Below are positions 1-9,788 of a stretch of 64,000 nucleotides of DNA, piece after piece; position 1 is the stretch's first letter, and each line of letters starts with the position of its first letter. The notes beneath the pieces are model-generated. The model was given only the letters and a program-made list of their open reading frames with translations. It searched no databases and had not been told where the DNA came from. Source of the DNA: Verrucomicrobiota bacterium (lineage in GTDB: Bacteria; Verrucomicrobiota; Verrucomicrobiia; Opitutales; Opitutaceae). Made by a program: the position numbers and the translations under genes. The stretch lies in the NCBI GenBank assembly GCA_016721945.1, contig JADKHC010000024.1, positions 1 through 64,000 of the forward strand. The letters run 5' to 3'.

Positions 1-2
1 GC

Positions 3-923
3 GGTGTTCTCGAACCCCTCGCCCTCGACGACTGCGGTGCCATGCTCGCCTCCGTCATCCGCGCTCGCGTCGCGAAGATCGGCCCCGATCTCCAGCCCCT
101 CATCGTCACCTGGAGCGATTACATCGCTCGCGGTCAATTCCGGCTCGCCGACGGCACTCTCGCCCGCCAACGCCCGCAAGCCCAGTCCCTCTGGGCCGAT
201 GACTTTTACATGAGCGTACCCGCCCTCGCCGAGATGGGCCGCATCACTGGCGATAAGAAATGGTTCGACGACGCGGTAAAAAACGTCCTCCAGATGTCCA
301 GCCGCCTCTTCAATAAACAACTCGGCATCTACACCCACGGCTGGAACGCCAACAACCCCGACGCCCCTCAATTCTACTGGGCCCGCGCCAACGGCTGGGC
401 CGTCGTCGCCATCGCCGACCTGCTCGACGTGCTGCCCAAGGATCACCCGGGCTACGAACCTGTGCTCGCCCAATACCGCGCGCTGATCAATGGCATTTGC
501 CAGTACCAATCGGGCGCCGGCCTCTGGCATCAGTTGCTCGACCGAAACGATTCCTATCTGGAAACTTCCGCCACGGCCATGTTTGTCTACGGCATCGCCC
601 ACGCGATCAACCAAGGCTGGATCAGCCCCACCACCTACGGCACCATCGCCCAAGCTGGCTGGACGGGCCTCACCACCAAGATCACCAAAGACGGCGCTGT
701 CGATGGCACGTGTGTAGGCACAACCTTCGCCAGTGACGCAGCGTACTACTACGCCCGCCCCGCCAACGCCGATGCGCTGCACGGCTACGGCCCAGTACTA
801 CTCGCCGGGGCTGAGATGATTCAGCTGCTCAAGAACCCAGCCATCGATATTCAGTTCAAACTCCGAACCTATCACTACGTTCCAAAAGCCGGTGGCAAAA
901 CCGACTATCGTGAGCACCAGTGA
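3..923 (+). CDS. GH105 unsaturated rhamnogalacturonyl hydrolase, 5' truncated by window edge
   Basis: The frame is open from base 3, so the true start lies outside the window and an internal ATG at 42 is not the start. The readable part (about 306 residues) carries the family landmarks: LDDCGAM near the beginning, WADDFYMSVPALAEMG, WARANGWAV, and a C-terminal DALHGYGPVLLAG segment. GH105 (YteR/YesR type) enzymes hydrate and open the unsaturated uronic acid left at the non-reducing end by polysaccharide lyases on rhamnogalacturonan and related polymers. The Asp of LDDCGA and the Asp in WADD are candidate catalytic or substrate-contacting acids. No export signal can be judged because the N-terminus is missing. 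It converges on the kinase gene at 3250-1079. The family call is firm; the exact substrate is inferred. Confidence 0.88.
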   Translation, partial: GVLEPLALDDCGAMLASVIRARVAKIGPDLQPLIVTWSDYIARGQFRLADGTLARQRPQAQSLWADDFYMSVPALAEMGRITGDKKWFDDAVKNVLQMSSRLFNKQLGIYTHGWNANNPDAPQFYWARANGWAVVAIADLLDVLPKDHPGYEPVLAQYRALINGICQYQSGAGLWHQLLDRNDSYLETSATAMFVYGIAHAINQGWISPTTYGTIAQAGWTGLTTKITKDGAVDGTCVGTTFASDAAYYYARPANADALHGYGPVLLAGAEMIQLLKNPAIDIQFKLRTYHYVPKAGGKTDYREHQ

Positions 924-952
924 AAGGCGGGTTAAATCCACTGGCAAAAAAG

Positions 953-1041
953 CTCGAGGTAGGGCGCGTTATCCCTAACGCGCCGGAGAAATGTCGCTAT
1001 GACGCACACGCGGCGGATTAAGGATAATCCGCCCTACCTCG
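953..1041. repeat. Cruciform-like repeat of nested inverted repeats
   Basis: An outer stem CGAGGTAGGGCG (955-966) pairs with CGCCCTACCTCG (1030-1041). Inside it are two further hairpins: GGCGCGTT (963-970) with AACGCGCC (977-984), and GGCGGATTA (1012-1020) with TAATCCGCC (1024-1032). The whole can fold as a three-way junction. It lies between two converging genes, so it may act as a two-way transcription stop or be a REP-like dispersed element. No second copy was seen in this window. Confidence 0.75.
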
Positions 1042-1078
1042 GAAAAAAATCCCGAGGTGTGCTGACCCGAAGCCCGCA

Positions 1079-3250
1079 TCAAGCTGCGCTCACGGCCTTG
1101 GACGGCTTGAGCACCGTGCGCAGGCGTCGGCCGAGTTCTTCGATCTGGTAGGGCTTGGGTAAAAACTCCGGCTTGCCGTGGACGTTCAGTTCACGCCGTG
1201 TATCCGGCGTTATGTTACCGCTGATGATGATGACCTTGGCCTCAGGCCGTAGTCGGCAAAGGGTCTTGTACACATCGACGCCATTAAGCTGCGGCAGATT
1301 CAAATCGAGCAACACGACATCGATCGTACCAGGCTCGCTCAACAACACATCGACCGCACGAGCGCCGTCGCTGGCGGTGAGCACGCGGTAACCGCGTGGT
1401 TCGAGAATCGTACACAGTAGTTCGCGCAGGCTGGATTCGTCCTCGACGACGAAAATCGTCTCCTTGCCACAAGGGAATTCACTGGGCGCAATCGCGGCGG
1501 GATCGATGCTCAGCGCGCCCTTCGGCGTTTCCAGCGGGAGATAAACCGCAAAAGTACTGCCCTGTCCCTCGGCACTCTCAACATCGAGAAATCCCCGGTG
1601 ATTTAGGATGATGCCGTACACCACAGCCAGACCGAGGCCGGTGCCGCCTGAGTTTTGCTTGGTGGTAAAGAATGGTTCGAAGATTCGCGCCCGCACATGA
1701 GGCGGCATGCCGCTGCCTGTATCGACGACTTTAATACAAACGTAGGCCCGGCCGGCTTCCGCACCCAGCTTGGTTATCGCGGAACCTTCGACCCGCGAGG
1801 TCGAGACGGAGATCCGCCCACCATCCGGCATGGCGTCACGAGCATTCACGCACAGATTCATAATAACCTGTTGCAGTTGGTTCGGGTCGGCCCAGATCGG
1901 CGGAAGCGATTCATCCACATCGATATTAAAGCTGACCGTACGCGGGAAGGTTTCTGCGCACATGCGGCCGAGATCTTTGATGTGCTGGTTGAGCGGCACC
2001 GCCTTGAAAGTGGCCTCGGTCTTGCGACTGAAAGTGAGAATCTGGCGCACAAGGCCGATGGCGCGCTGCGCGGCGTTGTGGATTTCGCGGAGATGTTTGG
2101 CATTGGCCTCGTCCGCGCCTACGCGGCTGAGGGCGATCTCGGTGAAGCCGTTGATGATCGCGAGCACGTTGTTGAAATCGTGCGCGATGCCACCAGCCAG
2201 AGTGCCGAGACTCTCCATTTTCTGCGCCTGGCGAAGCTGGTCCTCCAGTTTTTTGCGCTCGGTGATGTCTTCGCGCATGCTCAGCAGATGCGTGATCTCG
2301 TCGGCATGGTTGCGGATCGGCGAAACCTGCACGAACTCCCACAAAGTGCGTCCATCCTTACAGCGGGTACAAAGTTCGCCGCTCCACTTTTTGCCGGTGG
2401 CGACCGTCTGCTCAAACTCACGAAACGATTCGTCGCTGGAATGGCCTTCGCGCAACACCGGGATTTCCTTCTCGAAAATTTCCTCCAGGGTATAACCAGT
2501 CGATTGGGTAAATTTCGGGTTTACGTACTGCACGCGACCGTCGGGCGTGGTGACAACGGTGGAGAACGGCGACTGGTCAACGGCGTTGGCGAGCTTGTGA
2601 TAATGTTCTTCGGCGAGTCGGCGCTTCGTGACATCTCGCCCAACCGCTCGATAGGCTACAATGCTGCCTTCAGGATCGCGCACCGCCAGTTCTTCCCAGG
2701 AAAGCCAGCGCCAGCCTTGAGCGGTTTGCCAGCGATGCTCGTGTGAGCCACGATAGGGCGCGCGCGCCAGGCGGGTCGTGGCTGCGGTCCAGTCGTTAAC
2801 ATCTTCCGGGTGCAGCAGCGTTAAGGGATTGCGACCCGGCCAGGCCGGACGCGGGATGCCGAACTTGCGGGCGAAGGCCTCGTTCACGGCCAGGATACGG
2901 CCCTCGGGACTACGCACAACGACGAGCTCGACACTGTTTTGCCAGGGAGCGACTAGTTCGTCATGCTCGCCCATCGCGTAGTCGATCAGCCGCAACGTCA
3001 CGATGACGCTGTGCGGGCGGCGCGATTTGCGAAATACAGGCTGTTCACGAGCGGACAGGCCCATGAGATCGAGTGCGCCGAGTTCAGACAGCGGGAGCCC
3101 GATCAATTCGGCGGACGGACGACCGAGCAACGCCGCCGCGCGCGGCGTGAGTTCCTTGATCCGTCGCTTGGCGTCCAACACCAGAACCGCCTCCTCGGCA
3201 ACCGTTGAAGCGATCGCTGAAGCGGTGGAGAACTGAACGGCGGGCGCCAT
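1079..3250 (-). CDS. PAS-domain hybrid sensor histidine kinase with C-terminal receiver
   Basis: The 723-residue protein has a degenerate N-terminal PAS-like segment (about 15-65), two PAS/PAC units (about 105-215 and 215-345), a HisKA dimerisation/phosphoacceptor region with His357 in GGIAHDFNN, an HATPase_c domain (N box NLCVNARDAMPDGG about 465-478, G boxes DTGSGMP and GGTGLGL), and a receiver domain (about 597-715) with acidic pair Glu603-Asp604 and phospho-acceptor Asp649 in LLDLNLP. No membrane segment or signal peptide is visible, so it should sense a cytoplasmic cue. The internal receiver means the output needs a further phosphotransfer partner or works through the receiver itself. 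It lies 86 bp downstream of the HDOD gene on the same strand, so the two may be co-transcribed. The ligand is unknown. Confidence 0.93.
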   Translation of the reverse strand: MAPAVQFSTASAIASTVAEEAVLVLDAKRRIKELTPRAAALLGRPSAELIGLPLSELGALDLMGLSAREQPVFRKSRRPHSVIVTLRLIDYAMGEHDELVAPWQNSVELVVVRSPEGRILAVNEAFARKFGIPRPAWPGRNPLTLLHPEDVNDWTAATTRLARAPYRGSHEHRWQTAQGWRWLSWEELAVRDPEGSIVAYRAVGRDVTKRRLAEEHYHKLANAVDQSPFSTVVTTPDGRVQYVNPKFTQSTGYTLEEIFEKEIPVLREGHSSDESFREFEQTVATGKKWSGELCTRCKDGRTLWEFVQVSPIRNHADEITHLLSMREDITERKKLEDQLRQAQKMESLGTLAGGIAHDFNNVLAIINGFTEIALSRVGADEANAKHLREIHNAAQRAIGLVRQILTFSRKTEATFKAVPLNQHIKDLGRMCAETFPRTVSFNIDVDESLPPIWADPNQLQQVIMNLCVNARDAMPDGGRISVSTSRVEGSAITKLGAEAGRAYVCIKVVDTGSGMPPHVRARIFEPFFTTKQNSGGTGLGLAVVYGIILNHRGFLDVESAEGQGSTFAVYLPLETPKGALSIDPAAIAPSEFPCGKETIFVVEDESSLRELLCTILEPRGYRVLTASDGARAVDVLLSEPGTIDVVLLDLNLPQLNGVDVYKTLCRLRPEAKVIIISGNITPDTRRELNVHGKPEFLPKPYQIEELGRRLRTVLKPSKAVSAA

Positions 3251-3336
3251 GGATAAAATTCTTTTATTTGGTTCGGGTTAACGCAGCGGCCCGAAAAGGT
3301 CGCCAGCAGGTGCGAAAGCGGTTTGAGTTGGCTTGT

Positions 3337-4269
3337 TCACACCAGCCCGCTGAGTACGGTGGGCAGGCGTTGCACGCTGTTCGACAGCGCCGCACGCGCG
3401 AGGCGGGTTTCTTTCTCGCCGGTGCCGTAGAGGATTTTCCAGCCGGGCAGCTCCAACCAGGCGTCATCGGCAATGGGCGCTACTTTTTCGAAACCGCCCG
3501 GAATACCGGCGTACCGCACGAGGTGGTCGGCCACCTGCACCGCCGCAGCGTAGAAGGAGTGGTTAGGCGCAGTCTCTGGTTCGTTGTGGTAATAAACGGC
3601 GTCGGTGATCTCGGCCGAGAGCTGGTGTCGTTGCAAATAGTAGCCGCCGATGCGCGCGTGATCCCAGCCGATAAGTTCGCGCTCAAGGGTGCAAACTTCG
3701 GCGATATTTTTGAAATTGCCGTCCACGATCTTGCCGAATTCTTCGGGAAACGCGGAGGCCATCACGACTTTGCCGACATTATGCAGCAGGCCGATGATGT
3801 AGTCGGTGTCGTCGTCGATCAGCAGCGTGGTCGTGGCGAGAATTTCGCGCGTCATGATCGCCGCGCCGATGGAGTGTTTCCAAAGTTCTTTCCACGGCAG
3901 ACGGAGTGGCGAGCGGTTAATTTTTTCCATTTCCTCGATGACCGGCGTGGCCATGGAGAGCTCACGAATCTGGCGCAGACCAAGATAGAAAACGGCTTCC
4001 TCGATATTGTTCACCTTGGCGGTGAGACCGAAATAGACGGAGTTGACCATGCGCAACAGGCGCGCCGTGAGCGATGGATCGCGACGGATGATCTCGGCGA
4101 TTTGCGAATTGTAACTCGATTCCGAATTAACCAAACCCGCGAGCGCACGATTGATACTTTGGAGCGAAGCCAGTTTGGGACACGCATCGATCCGCCGGAT
4201 AATATCTGCGTCAGTATAAGTACGGCGGGGTGTCACGGGAGTATTCGATATTGGACTGGTCGTCGGCAT
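3337..4269 (-). CDS. HDOD domain protein
   Basis: This encodes 310 residues if started at the ATG at 4269. The frame extends upstream to 4434, but the extra residues do not resemble the family, so the internal start was chosen. The body matches HDOD proteins: an N-terminal IDACPKLASL segment, DPSLTARLLRMVNSVYFG, and an HD-like core. The expected His-Asp pair is replaced by His-Asn in LLHNVGK, so metal phosphodiesterase activity is unlikely and a signalling or scaffold role is expected, as known for HDOD proteins in motility and cell-cycle control. It lies upstream of the hybrid kinase on the same strand. The frame on the opposite strand is only a shadow. Confidence 0.88.
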   Translation of the reverse strand: MPTTSPISNTPVTPRRTYTDADIIRRIDACPKLASLQSINRALAGLVNSESSYNSQIAEIIRRDPSLTARLLRMVNSVYFGLTAKVNNIEEAVFYLGLRQIRELSMATPVIEEMEKINRSPLRLPWKELWKHSIGAAIMTREILATTTLLIDDDTDYIIGLLHNVGKVVMASAFPEEFGKIVDGNFKNIAEVCTLERELIGWDHARIGGYYLQRHQLSAEITDAVYYHNEPETAPNHSFYAAAVQVADHLVRYAGIPGGFEKVAPIADDAWLELPGWKILYGTGEKETRLARAALSNSVQRLPTVLSGLV

Positions 4270-4616
4270 GGCGAGAGATCCGGCCCACCCGCGAACACCG
4301 GAAACGGCAGAGCGCGTGCGTGCGTGGATCTTCGTCAAGAATATCGACCCGCGCAGGGTGAAGTTTAGGGGTTTTACGCCGAACTGAGCTACGGCGACAC
4401 CATTCACAGTTCGTGAATACCAAACGACGTGCACGCATCGCTTTATGAGGTGTTTCCCTCAAGTTTCTGCTGCCACAGTCGAAGAATGAAACATCGCAAT
4501 ATGGCCCTAATATTTCGCGCACGGCAAACGACCCTTCTGCCCAAGACAGTCCGCATGCGCTGTTCGAAACACAAAATGCTTTTGGCCATTGATCCGTATC
4601 GGTCCCGACAAAAGCC
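4270..4616. other. Divergent intergenic region between HDOD and GT41 genes
   Basis: This 347 bp separates two divergently transcribed genes and must hold both promoters. I could not pick a convincing -35/-10 pair, operator or structured RNA. Confidence 0.4.
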
Positions 4617-6488
4617 ATGAACCCGGCGCGCGTTCAACAGATCTTGCAGCAAGGCCTCGCCCAACATCAGGCAGGTCGAGTCCAAGCAGCAGCCGCGCTC
4701 TATGCCCAGCTACGCAAGCTGGCACCACGTAGTTTCGAAGCACATCACCTCGGCGGAGCTGCCGCGCTGCAACTCGCACAACCGGCAGAAGCGGAAAAAC
4801 TTCTCGCCCGTGCCATCGCACTAAACCCGCGTTCGCCCACCACCTATATGTGCCTCGGCCTCGCCCAAGGTTCGCTCGGCCACAATCTCGAGGCCATAAA
4901 AAATCTGCGGCGTTCAGTCGAGCTCGATGCGAATAACTACGAAGCCTGGGGCCATCTCGGCTCGCTGCTCACTATCGATGGCAAACTCGAAGACGCCGCC
5001 ACGTCTTATCGCAAAAGCATCGCGCTCAAACCCGTCTACGCGCAGGCATGGTCCGGACTGGGTTCCGTCCTACAGCTACTCAGCCGCAGTCAGGAGGCCA
5101 TCACACACCAAACACGCGCGATCGAGCTCGATCCGCAGCATCCCAAGGCTCGGTTTTGCCGAGCACAGGCTTATTTTAGCATGCACTGTCTCGACGAAGC
5201 TCTGGCTGACTTCGACGCCCAACTAGCCCGCTTTCCCGATGATCTAGAGGCACGCAGCTACCGCCTCTTTATTCTGAATTATTCATCAGAGGTTTCGCGC
5301 GAAAAACTTTTCGCCGAGCACCGCATCTTCGGCACCGCCGCAGCCAAAACCAAGCCCTTGCGCCCACAACTCGCTCGGCCTCCGATCGAGCCAAACGAGT
5401 CCAAGAAAAAAATTTCCGTCGCCTTTCTTTCTCCCGACCTACGCACCCATTCCGTTGCCTACTTCCTTGAACCGCTACTCCACCACCTCGACCGCGAACG
5501 TTTCGAGATCACGCTCTACCACGATCACTTCTGCACCGACGACACCAGCGCACGCCTGCGAGCCCTCGCTGTCCGCTGGCGTAACTTCATAGGCCTCGCC
5601 GCTGATATCGTTGAGTCTATGATACGTGAAGATGCACCCGACATCCTGATCGATCTCGCTGGGCACACGGGCTTCAACCGCCTGCCGCTCTATGCGCACC
5701 GACTCGCCCCCTTACAAATCACCTACCTCGGTTATCCGGGCACCACAGGTCTGGCCGAGATGGATTACCGTTTCACCGATGAGATCGCCGATCCACCAGG
5801 TGAGAGCGATGCGTTCCACAGCGAACGCCTCGTACGCTTTGCGCCCACGGCGTGGAGTTACGCACCGCCAACCTGTGCACCCGAACCCGCTCAGCTTGGC
5901 GGCCAGGCCGGTCAGCCGATAACATTTGGTTCGTTTAACAACATCTCCAAACTCAGCTTTCAAACCCTGCGCCTCTGGGCGGCCGTGCTAAACGCCGTGC
6001 CTGGCTCACGCCTCCTTTTGAAAAGCAGCGGTCTCTGCGAGGAAATGATTGCTCCTCGGCTGCTCGCCGCCGGCCTGGATCGCTCGCGCATCGAGCTGCT
6101 GGCTGCAACCACCACCATCGCCGAACACCTCGCGCTTTACCAACGCATCGATGTCGCACTTGATCCGCTGCCCTACAACGGAACGACGACCACCTGCGAG
6201 GCCCTCTGGATGGGCGTGCCCGTTGTTACCCTTCTCGGCGACCGTCATGCGGCACGAGTCGGTGCCAGTCTACTTACCGCTATCGGCCACCCAGAATGGA
6301 TCGCGCTAAGCGATAATGACTACATCCGCATCTCCGCTGAACTAGCCAACAACACCGCCAAGCGCACCGCCTTGCGCCTCTCCCTCCGCGACGACCTCCG
6401 CCGCAGTCCCCTGCTCGATCACGTTGGCCAAGCTGCACGTTTTGGCGAAGCCCTGCACCAGTGTTGGAAAACGAACTCGCGAGCATGA
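4617..6488 (+). CDS. TPR-GT41 (SPINDLY/OGT-like) glycosyltransferase 1
   Basis: The 623-residue protein has an array of tetratricopeptide repeats (about residues 5-215) followed by a GT41 catalytic region from about 265. Landmarks are SVAFLSPDLRTHSVAYFLEPLL, DILIDLAGHTGFNRL, QITYLGYPGTTGL, ITFGSFNNISKL, and NGTTTTCEALWMGVPVVTL near the C-terminus. GT41 enzymes move a sugar from a nucleotide donor to Ser/Thr of proteins, with the TPRs holding the target. There is no signal peptide, so it acts in the cytoplasm. Its stop overlaps the start of a close paralogue in an ATGA, so the two are translationally coupled. Its place upstream of the pseudaminic-acid operon and near flagellin genes suggests flagellin as substrate, which is inferred. 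Donor sugar unknown. Confidence 0.9.
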   Translation: MNPARVQQILQQGLAQHQAGRVQAAAALYAQLRKLAPRSFEAHHLGGAAALQLAQPAEAEKLLARAIALNPRSPTTYMCLGLAQGSLGHNLEAIKNLRRSVELDANNYEAWGHLGSLLTIDGKLEDAATSYRKSIALKPVYAQAWSGLGSVLQLLSRSQEAITHQTRAIELDPQHPKARFCRAQAYFSMHCLDEALADFDAQLARFPDDLEARSYRLFILNYSSEVSREKLFAEHRIFGTAAAKTKPLRPQLARPPIEPNESKKKISVAFLSPDLRTHSVAYFLEPLLHHLDRERFEITLYHDHFCTDDTSARLRALAVRWRNFIGLAADIVESMIREDAPDILIDLAGHTGFNRLPLYAHRLAPLQITYLGYPGTTGLAEMDYRFTDEIADPPGESDAFHSERLVRFAPTAWSYAPPTCAPEPAQLGGQAGQPITFGSFNNISKLSFQTLRLWAAVLNAVPGSRLLLKSSGLCEEMIAPRLLAAGLDRSRIELLAATTTIAEHLALYQRIDVALDPLPYNGTTTTCEALWMGVPVVTLLGDRHAARVGASLLTAIGHPEWIALSDNDYIRISAELANNTAKRTALRLSLRDDLRRSPLLDHVGQAARFGEALHQCWKTNSRA

Positions 6489-8441
6489 ATCCAGCAAAGC
6501 TACAACGCCTGCTACAAGATGCGCTTGCCCATCATAACGCAGGACGGTTTGCCGAAGCAGAGACTTTGTACAAACAAGCGCATACTGCGGCTCCCAAGCT
6601 TTTCGATCCGTTACACCTTTCCGGCGTGCTCGCCTATCAACAAGGCCGCTACACCGACGCCGCTGACCGGCTCACCCGCGCGCTCAAAATCGATCCACGC
6701 TCAGCCCTATGCGAGATGCGTCTCGGCCTCGCCCTCGCCGCGCTCAATCGCCACAGCGAAGCCGAAGCACGATATCGTTCCTCGCTTAAACGAGACGGCA
6801 AAATGCCCGAAGCTTGGAATAATCTCGCTGTCACGCTACGAGCGCTCAGCCGCAACGACGAAGCGCTGGTCGCCTACAAGCGCGCCGTGGAATTAAAGCC
6901 CGACTATTACGACGCTCTCGATCGACTCGGCGCCCTCGTCGCAGATACGCAAGGCCTGTCAGCCGGAATCCCCTATTTTCGGCGCGCCGTGGGCTTGAAA
7001 CCGGACTACGCACCCGCGTGGTGCAACCTCGGCCTAGCCCTTACCTTCGACCGAAAATACACTGAAGCACTCGACTGCTTTACCCATGCACTGACAATTG
7101 ACCCAAAACTTGCTCACGCCCAAGTCGGGCGCGGCTTAGTTCTCCAGCAAACCTACCGCTTGCAAGAAGCCATCGCATCCTACGGCGAGGCGCTGGACCG
7201 CCAACCCGATCACCACGAAGCACGCAGCGCTCGACTGCTGACACTCAACTATCTTCCTGCTCAGAACCGTCAGGAGATCTTCGATGAACACCTGACTTTC
7301 GGCCGTCTTGTAAATCCACAAGCTACACCACAACAAATATTTATTACCAATACCAGCCCACGTTTACGCGTGGCATTTCTCTCTCCGGATTTACGCAACC
7401 ATTCTATTGCCTATTTTATTGAACCGCTCCTCCGACATCTTGATCAAACTCAATTCGAGATCATCCTTTATCACGATCATTTCCAAGTCGACGCGATGTC
7501 CGAGCGCCTGCGCAGTTACGCGACTCTTTGGCGAAATTTCGTTGGCCAAACCAACGCTGCAGTAGAAAAGACTATCCGCAGCGACGCCCCCGATATCCTC
7601 ATCGACCTCGCCGGGCACACGGGTTTCAACCGCCTACCTCTCCTCGCCCGCCAGGTCGCGCCAGTGCAGATCAGCTACCTCGGTTACCCCAACACGACCG
7701 GTTTACGCGAGATGCACTATCGCTTCGTCGACGCACTCACAGATCCAGGACCGGACGACGATAAATTCTATACCGAAAAACTGGTGCGCTTCTCGCCCTG
7801 CGCGTGGGCCTATGCACCACCAGCCAACGCACCAGAGCCTGCGATGCCAACGCCCGACTTAATCACGTTTGGCTCTTTCAACAATTTCGCCAAGGTCTCG
7901 TCCGCGACACTGTCCCTCTGGCAACGCGTCCTCGCGGCTGTACCAGATTCGCGATTGTTGCTAAAGGCGCATTCACTGAACGACCCCGCGTTGAGCGTTA
8001 TTGTGGAGCAAAATTTGAAATCGCTCGGCATAGACCGCAGTCGGATCGAGGTTGCTCGGCCGCACGCCAAATGTGCAGTCGCATCTCGCGCTCTACAACC
8101 GCGTCGACGTCGCGCTGGACACGTTTCCCTACCACGGCACCACCACCACCTGCGAAGCGCTCTGGATGGGCGTGCCTGTAGTTACTCTGCTCGGCGACCG
8201 CCACGCGGCCAGAGTATCCGCCAGCCTGCTGACCGCCGCCGGGCACCCGGAAATGATTGCGCATTCAGAAGATGAATACGTGAGCATCGCCAGAAAGCTC
8301 GCCAGCGACACCGACAAGCGCGCCTCCCTACGGCAATCACTCCGCGATGACATGCGTCGCGGCCCGCTCCTCGACCATGCGGGACAAGCAATGCGTTTTG
8401 CTACTGCCCTGCAAAGATGCTGGGAAGCGCGAGCCCGTTAA
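6485..8441 (+). pseudogene. TPR-GT41 glycosyltransferase 2, broken by a one-base frameshift
   Basis: The start is the ATG at 6485 overlapping the previous stop as ATGA. The first frame runs to 8275 but loses homology after DRSRIEV. The second frame resumes at about 8052 with LGRTPNVQSHLALYNRVD and runs to 8441. Comparison with the upstream paralogue (SRIELL then HLALYQRID) places one extra G at 8048-8051. Corrected, the protein would be 651 residues: TPRs to about residue 275, then the GT41 motifs FLSPDLRNHSIAYF, DILIDLAGHTGFNRL, SYLGYPNTTGL, FGSFNNFAK and GTTTTCEALWMGVPVV. As written, the product keeps the TPRs but lacks the last quarter of the catalytic domain. It could be a real loss, a programmed shift (no slippery site seen) or an assembly error. 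Confidence 0.85.
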
Positions 8442-8694
8442 GAATCAAGCCACAGCGTCGCGAGGCCAAAGGCTACGATTCCTCCGACCTAGGCATTTTC
8501 TTCCCGTTGATCCGTGAAATCCCGCAGCCCGGAGGACTAGGTAAAACACCCTAGAAAATATAAAGTATAAAACACTTATGATGTTAATCTTACAAATCCA
8601 CACTCTGGCCTAGCATCCCATTTGCTTACAGGACACCTGTTCAAGCCTGAACAGGCAGCACAACCAGAACCCCTAAACCTACTGCTCTACCGCC
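8442..8694 (+). promoter_or_regulatory. Leader region of the pseudaminic-acid operon
   Basis: This 253 bp gap before pseB becomes strongly AT-rich from about 8550 to 8600, unlike the GC-rich genes around it, and it contains the CTAGG-N7-CCCTAG inverted motif at 8537-8554. It is the likely promoter for the operon that follows. The exact -10/-35 could not be fixed. Confidence 0.5.
8537..8554. promoter_or_regulatory. Inverted motif CTAGG-N7-CCCTAG, candidate regulator site
   Basis: CTAGG (8537-8541) and CCCTAG (8549-8554) form an imperfect palindrome about 140 bp before pseB, followed directly by an AT-rich stretch. Very similar sequences occur before two other glycan transcription units at 18964-18981 and 21814-21831, which suggests a shared transcription factor. 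The factor is unknown. Confidence 0.5.
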
Positions 8695-9717
8695 ATGAAC
8701 CAACGCCCGATCTTTTTGGAAAACGCCAGCATCCTCGTCACAGGCGGCACTGGCTCTTTCGGCAAAGCTTTCGTGAAAACGGTCTTATCCCGCTATCCGA
8801 ATATCAAACGCTTGGTCGTCTTCTCCCGCGACGAGCTGAAACAGTTCGAGATGGCGCAGGTTTTCAGCTCCAACAAGTATCCACCAGTTCGATACTTCAT
8901 CGGTGATATCCGTGACGAAAAACGTCTCCGGCGCGCGCTCGAAGGCATCGACATCGTTGTCCATGCCGCCGCCCTCAAGCAAGTGCCAGCAGCCGAATAC
9001 AATCCATTCGAGTGTATCAAGACCAACATTCTGGGTGCGCAAAACCTCATCGAGGCCTGTCTGGACAGCACAGTGAAGCGGGTCGTCGCACTCTCGACCG
9101 ACAAAGCTGCTGCCCCAATCAATCTCTATGGCGCCACGAAGCTCTGCTCCGACAAGCTCTTCGTTGCAGCCAACAATATCAAAGGTTCACGCGACCTCCG
9201 TTTCAGCGTCGTCCGCTACGGCAATGTCATGGGCAGTCGTGGTTCAGTCATCCCCTTCTTTATCGAAAAGAAAAAATCGGGAGTGATTCCCATCACTGAC
9301 CCGGCCATGACACGTTTTAACATCAGCCTGCAAGAAGGCGTCGAGATGGTGCTATGGAGTATCGAAAACGCCTGGGGTGGCGAAATCCTTGTGCCGAAAA
9401 TCGCTTCTTATCGCATCACCGATGTCGCCAATGCGATCGGCCCAGAGTGCCAGCAGCCGATTGTCGGCGTTCGGCCCGGAGAAAAGATTCATGAGGAAAT
9501 GATCACCTCAAGCGACAGCTTCCACACCGTCGATCTTGGAAAATATTACGCGATTCTTCCCTCGGGCGGAGACTATACTGCGGAATGCTATTGCGCGACT
9601 AATGGCGCCAAACCCGTACCCCAAGGATTCTGCTACAACAGCGGCACGAACGAACAATTTCTCACTGTCGAAGAATTGCGCACGCTCATCAAGCAGAGCG
9701 TTGATTCCGAGAGCTGA
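8695..9717 (+). CDS. pseB: UDP-GlcNAc 4,6-dehydratase (inverting), PseB
   Basis: The 340-residue short-chain dehydrogenase/reductase has the Rossmann motif TGGTGSFG near residue 19 and the active-site segment STDKAAAPINLYGATK with the Tyr-x3-Lys pair. PseB takes UDP-N-acetylglucosamine to the 4-keto-6-deoxy-L-arabino sugar, the first step of pseudaminic acid synthesis in the cytoplasm. HAAALKQVPAAEYNPFE and the C-terminal GEKIHEEMI are typical of the PseB/FlaA1/CapD group. PseC follows 72 bp downstream. The PseB call over a CapD/FnlA-type dehydratase rests on both sequence character and the complete Pse gene set downstream. Confidence 0.93.
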   Translation: MNQRPIFLENASILVTGGTGSFGKAFVKTVLSRYPNIKRLVVFSRDELKQFEMAQVFSSNKYPPVRYFIGDIRDEKRLRRALEGIDIVVHAAALKQVPAAEYNPFECIKTNILGAQNLIEACLDSTVKRVVALSTDKAAAPINLYGATKLCSDKLFVAANNIKGSRDLRFSVVRYGNVMGSRGSVIPFFIEKKKSGVIPITDPAMTRFNISLQEGVEMVLWSIENAWGGEILVPKIASYRITDVANAIGPECQQPIVGVRPGEKIHEEMITSSDSFHTVDLGKYYAILPSGGDYTAECYCATNGAKPVPQGFCYNSGTNEQFLTVEELRTLIKQSVDSES

Positions 9718-9788
9718 ACCACTCACGGTAACAACCGACGAACGAAAAGTTTCCCCTGCGGCACCACTCTTCGACTCGCACCCCCTAC

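Noticed and set aside
1655..2746. Plus-strand open frame of 363 codons opposite the hybrid kinase
   Set aside because: The minus-strand frame has complete PAS, HisKA, HATPase and receiver motifs. The opposite frame has no family pattern and is a GC-driven shadow.
3205..4368. Plus-strand open frame of 387 codons opposite the HDOD gene
   Set aside because: Shadow of the HDOD frame; composition is Arg/Ala/Gly-rich with no motif.
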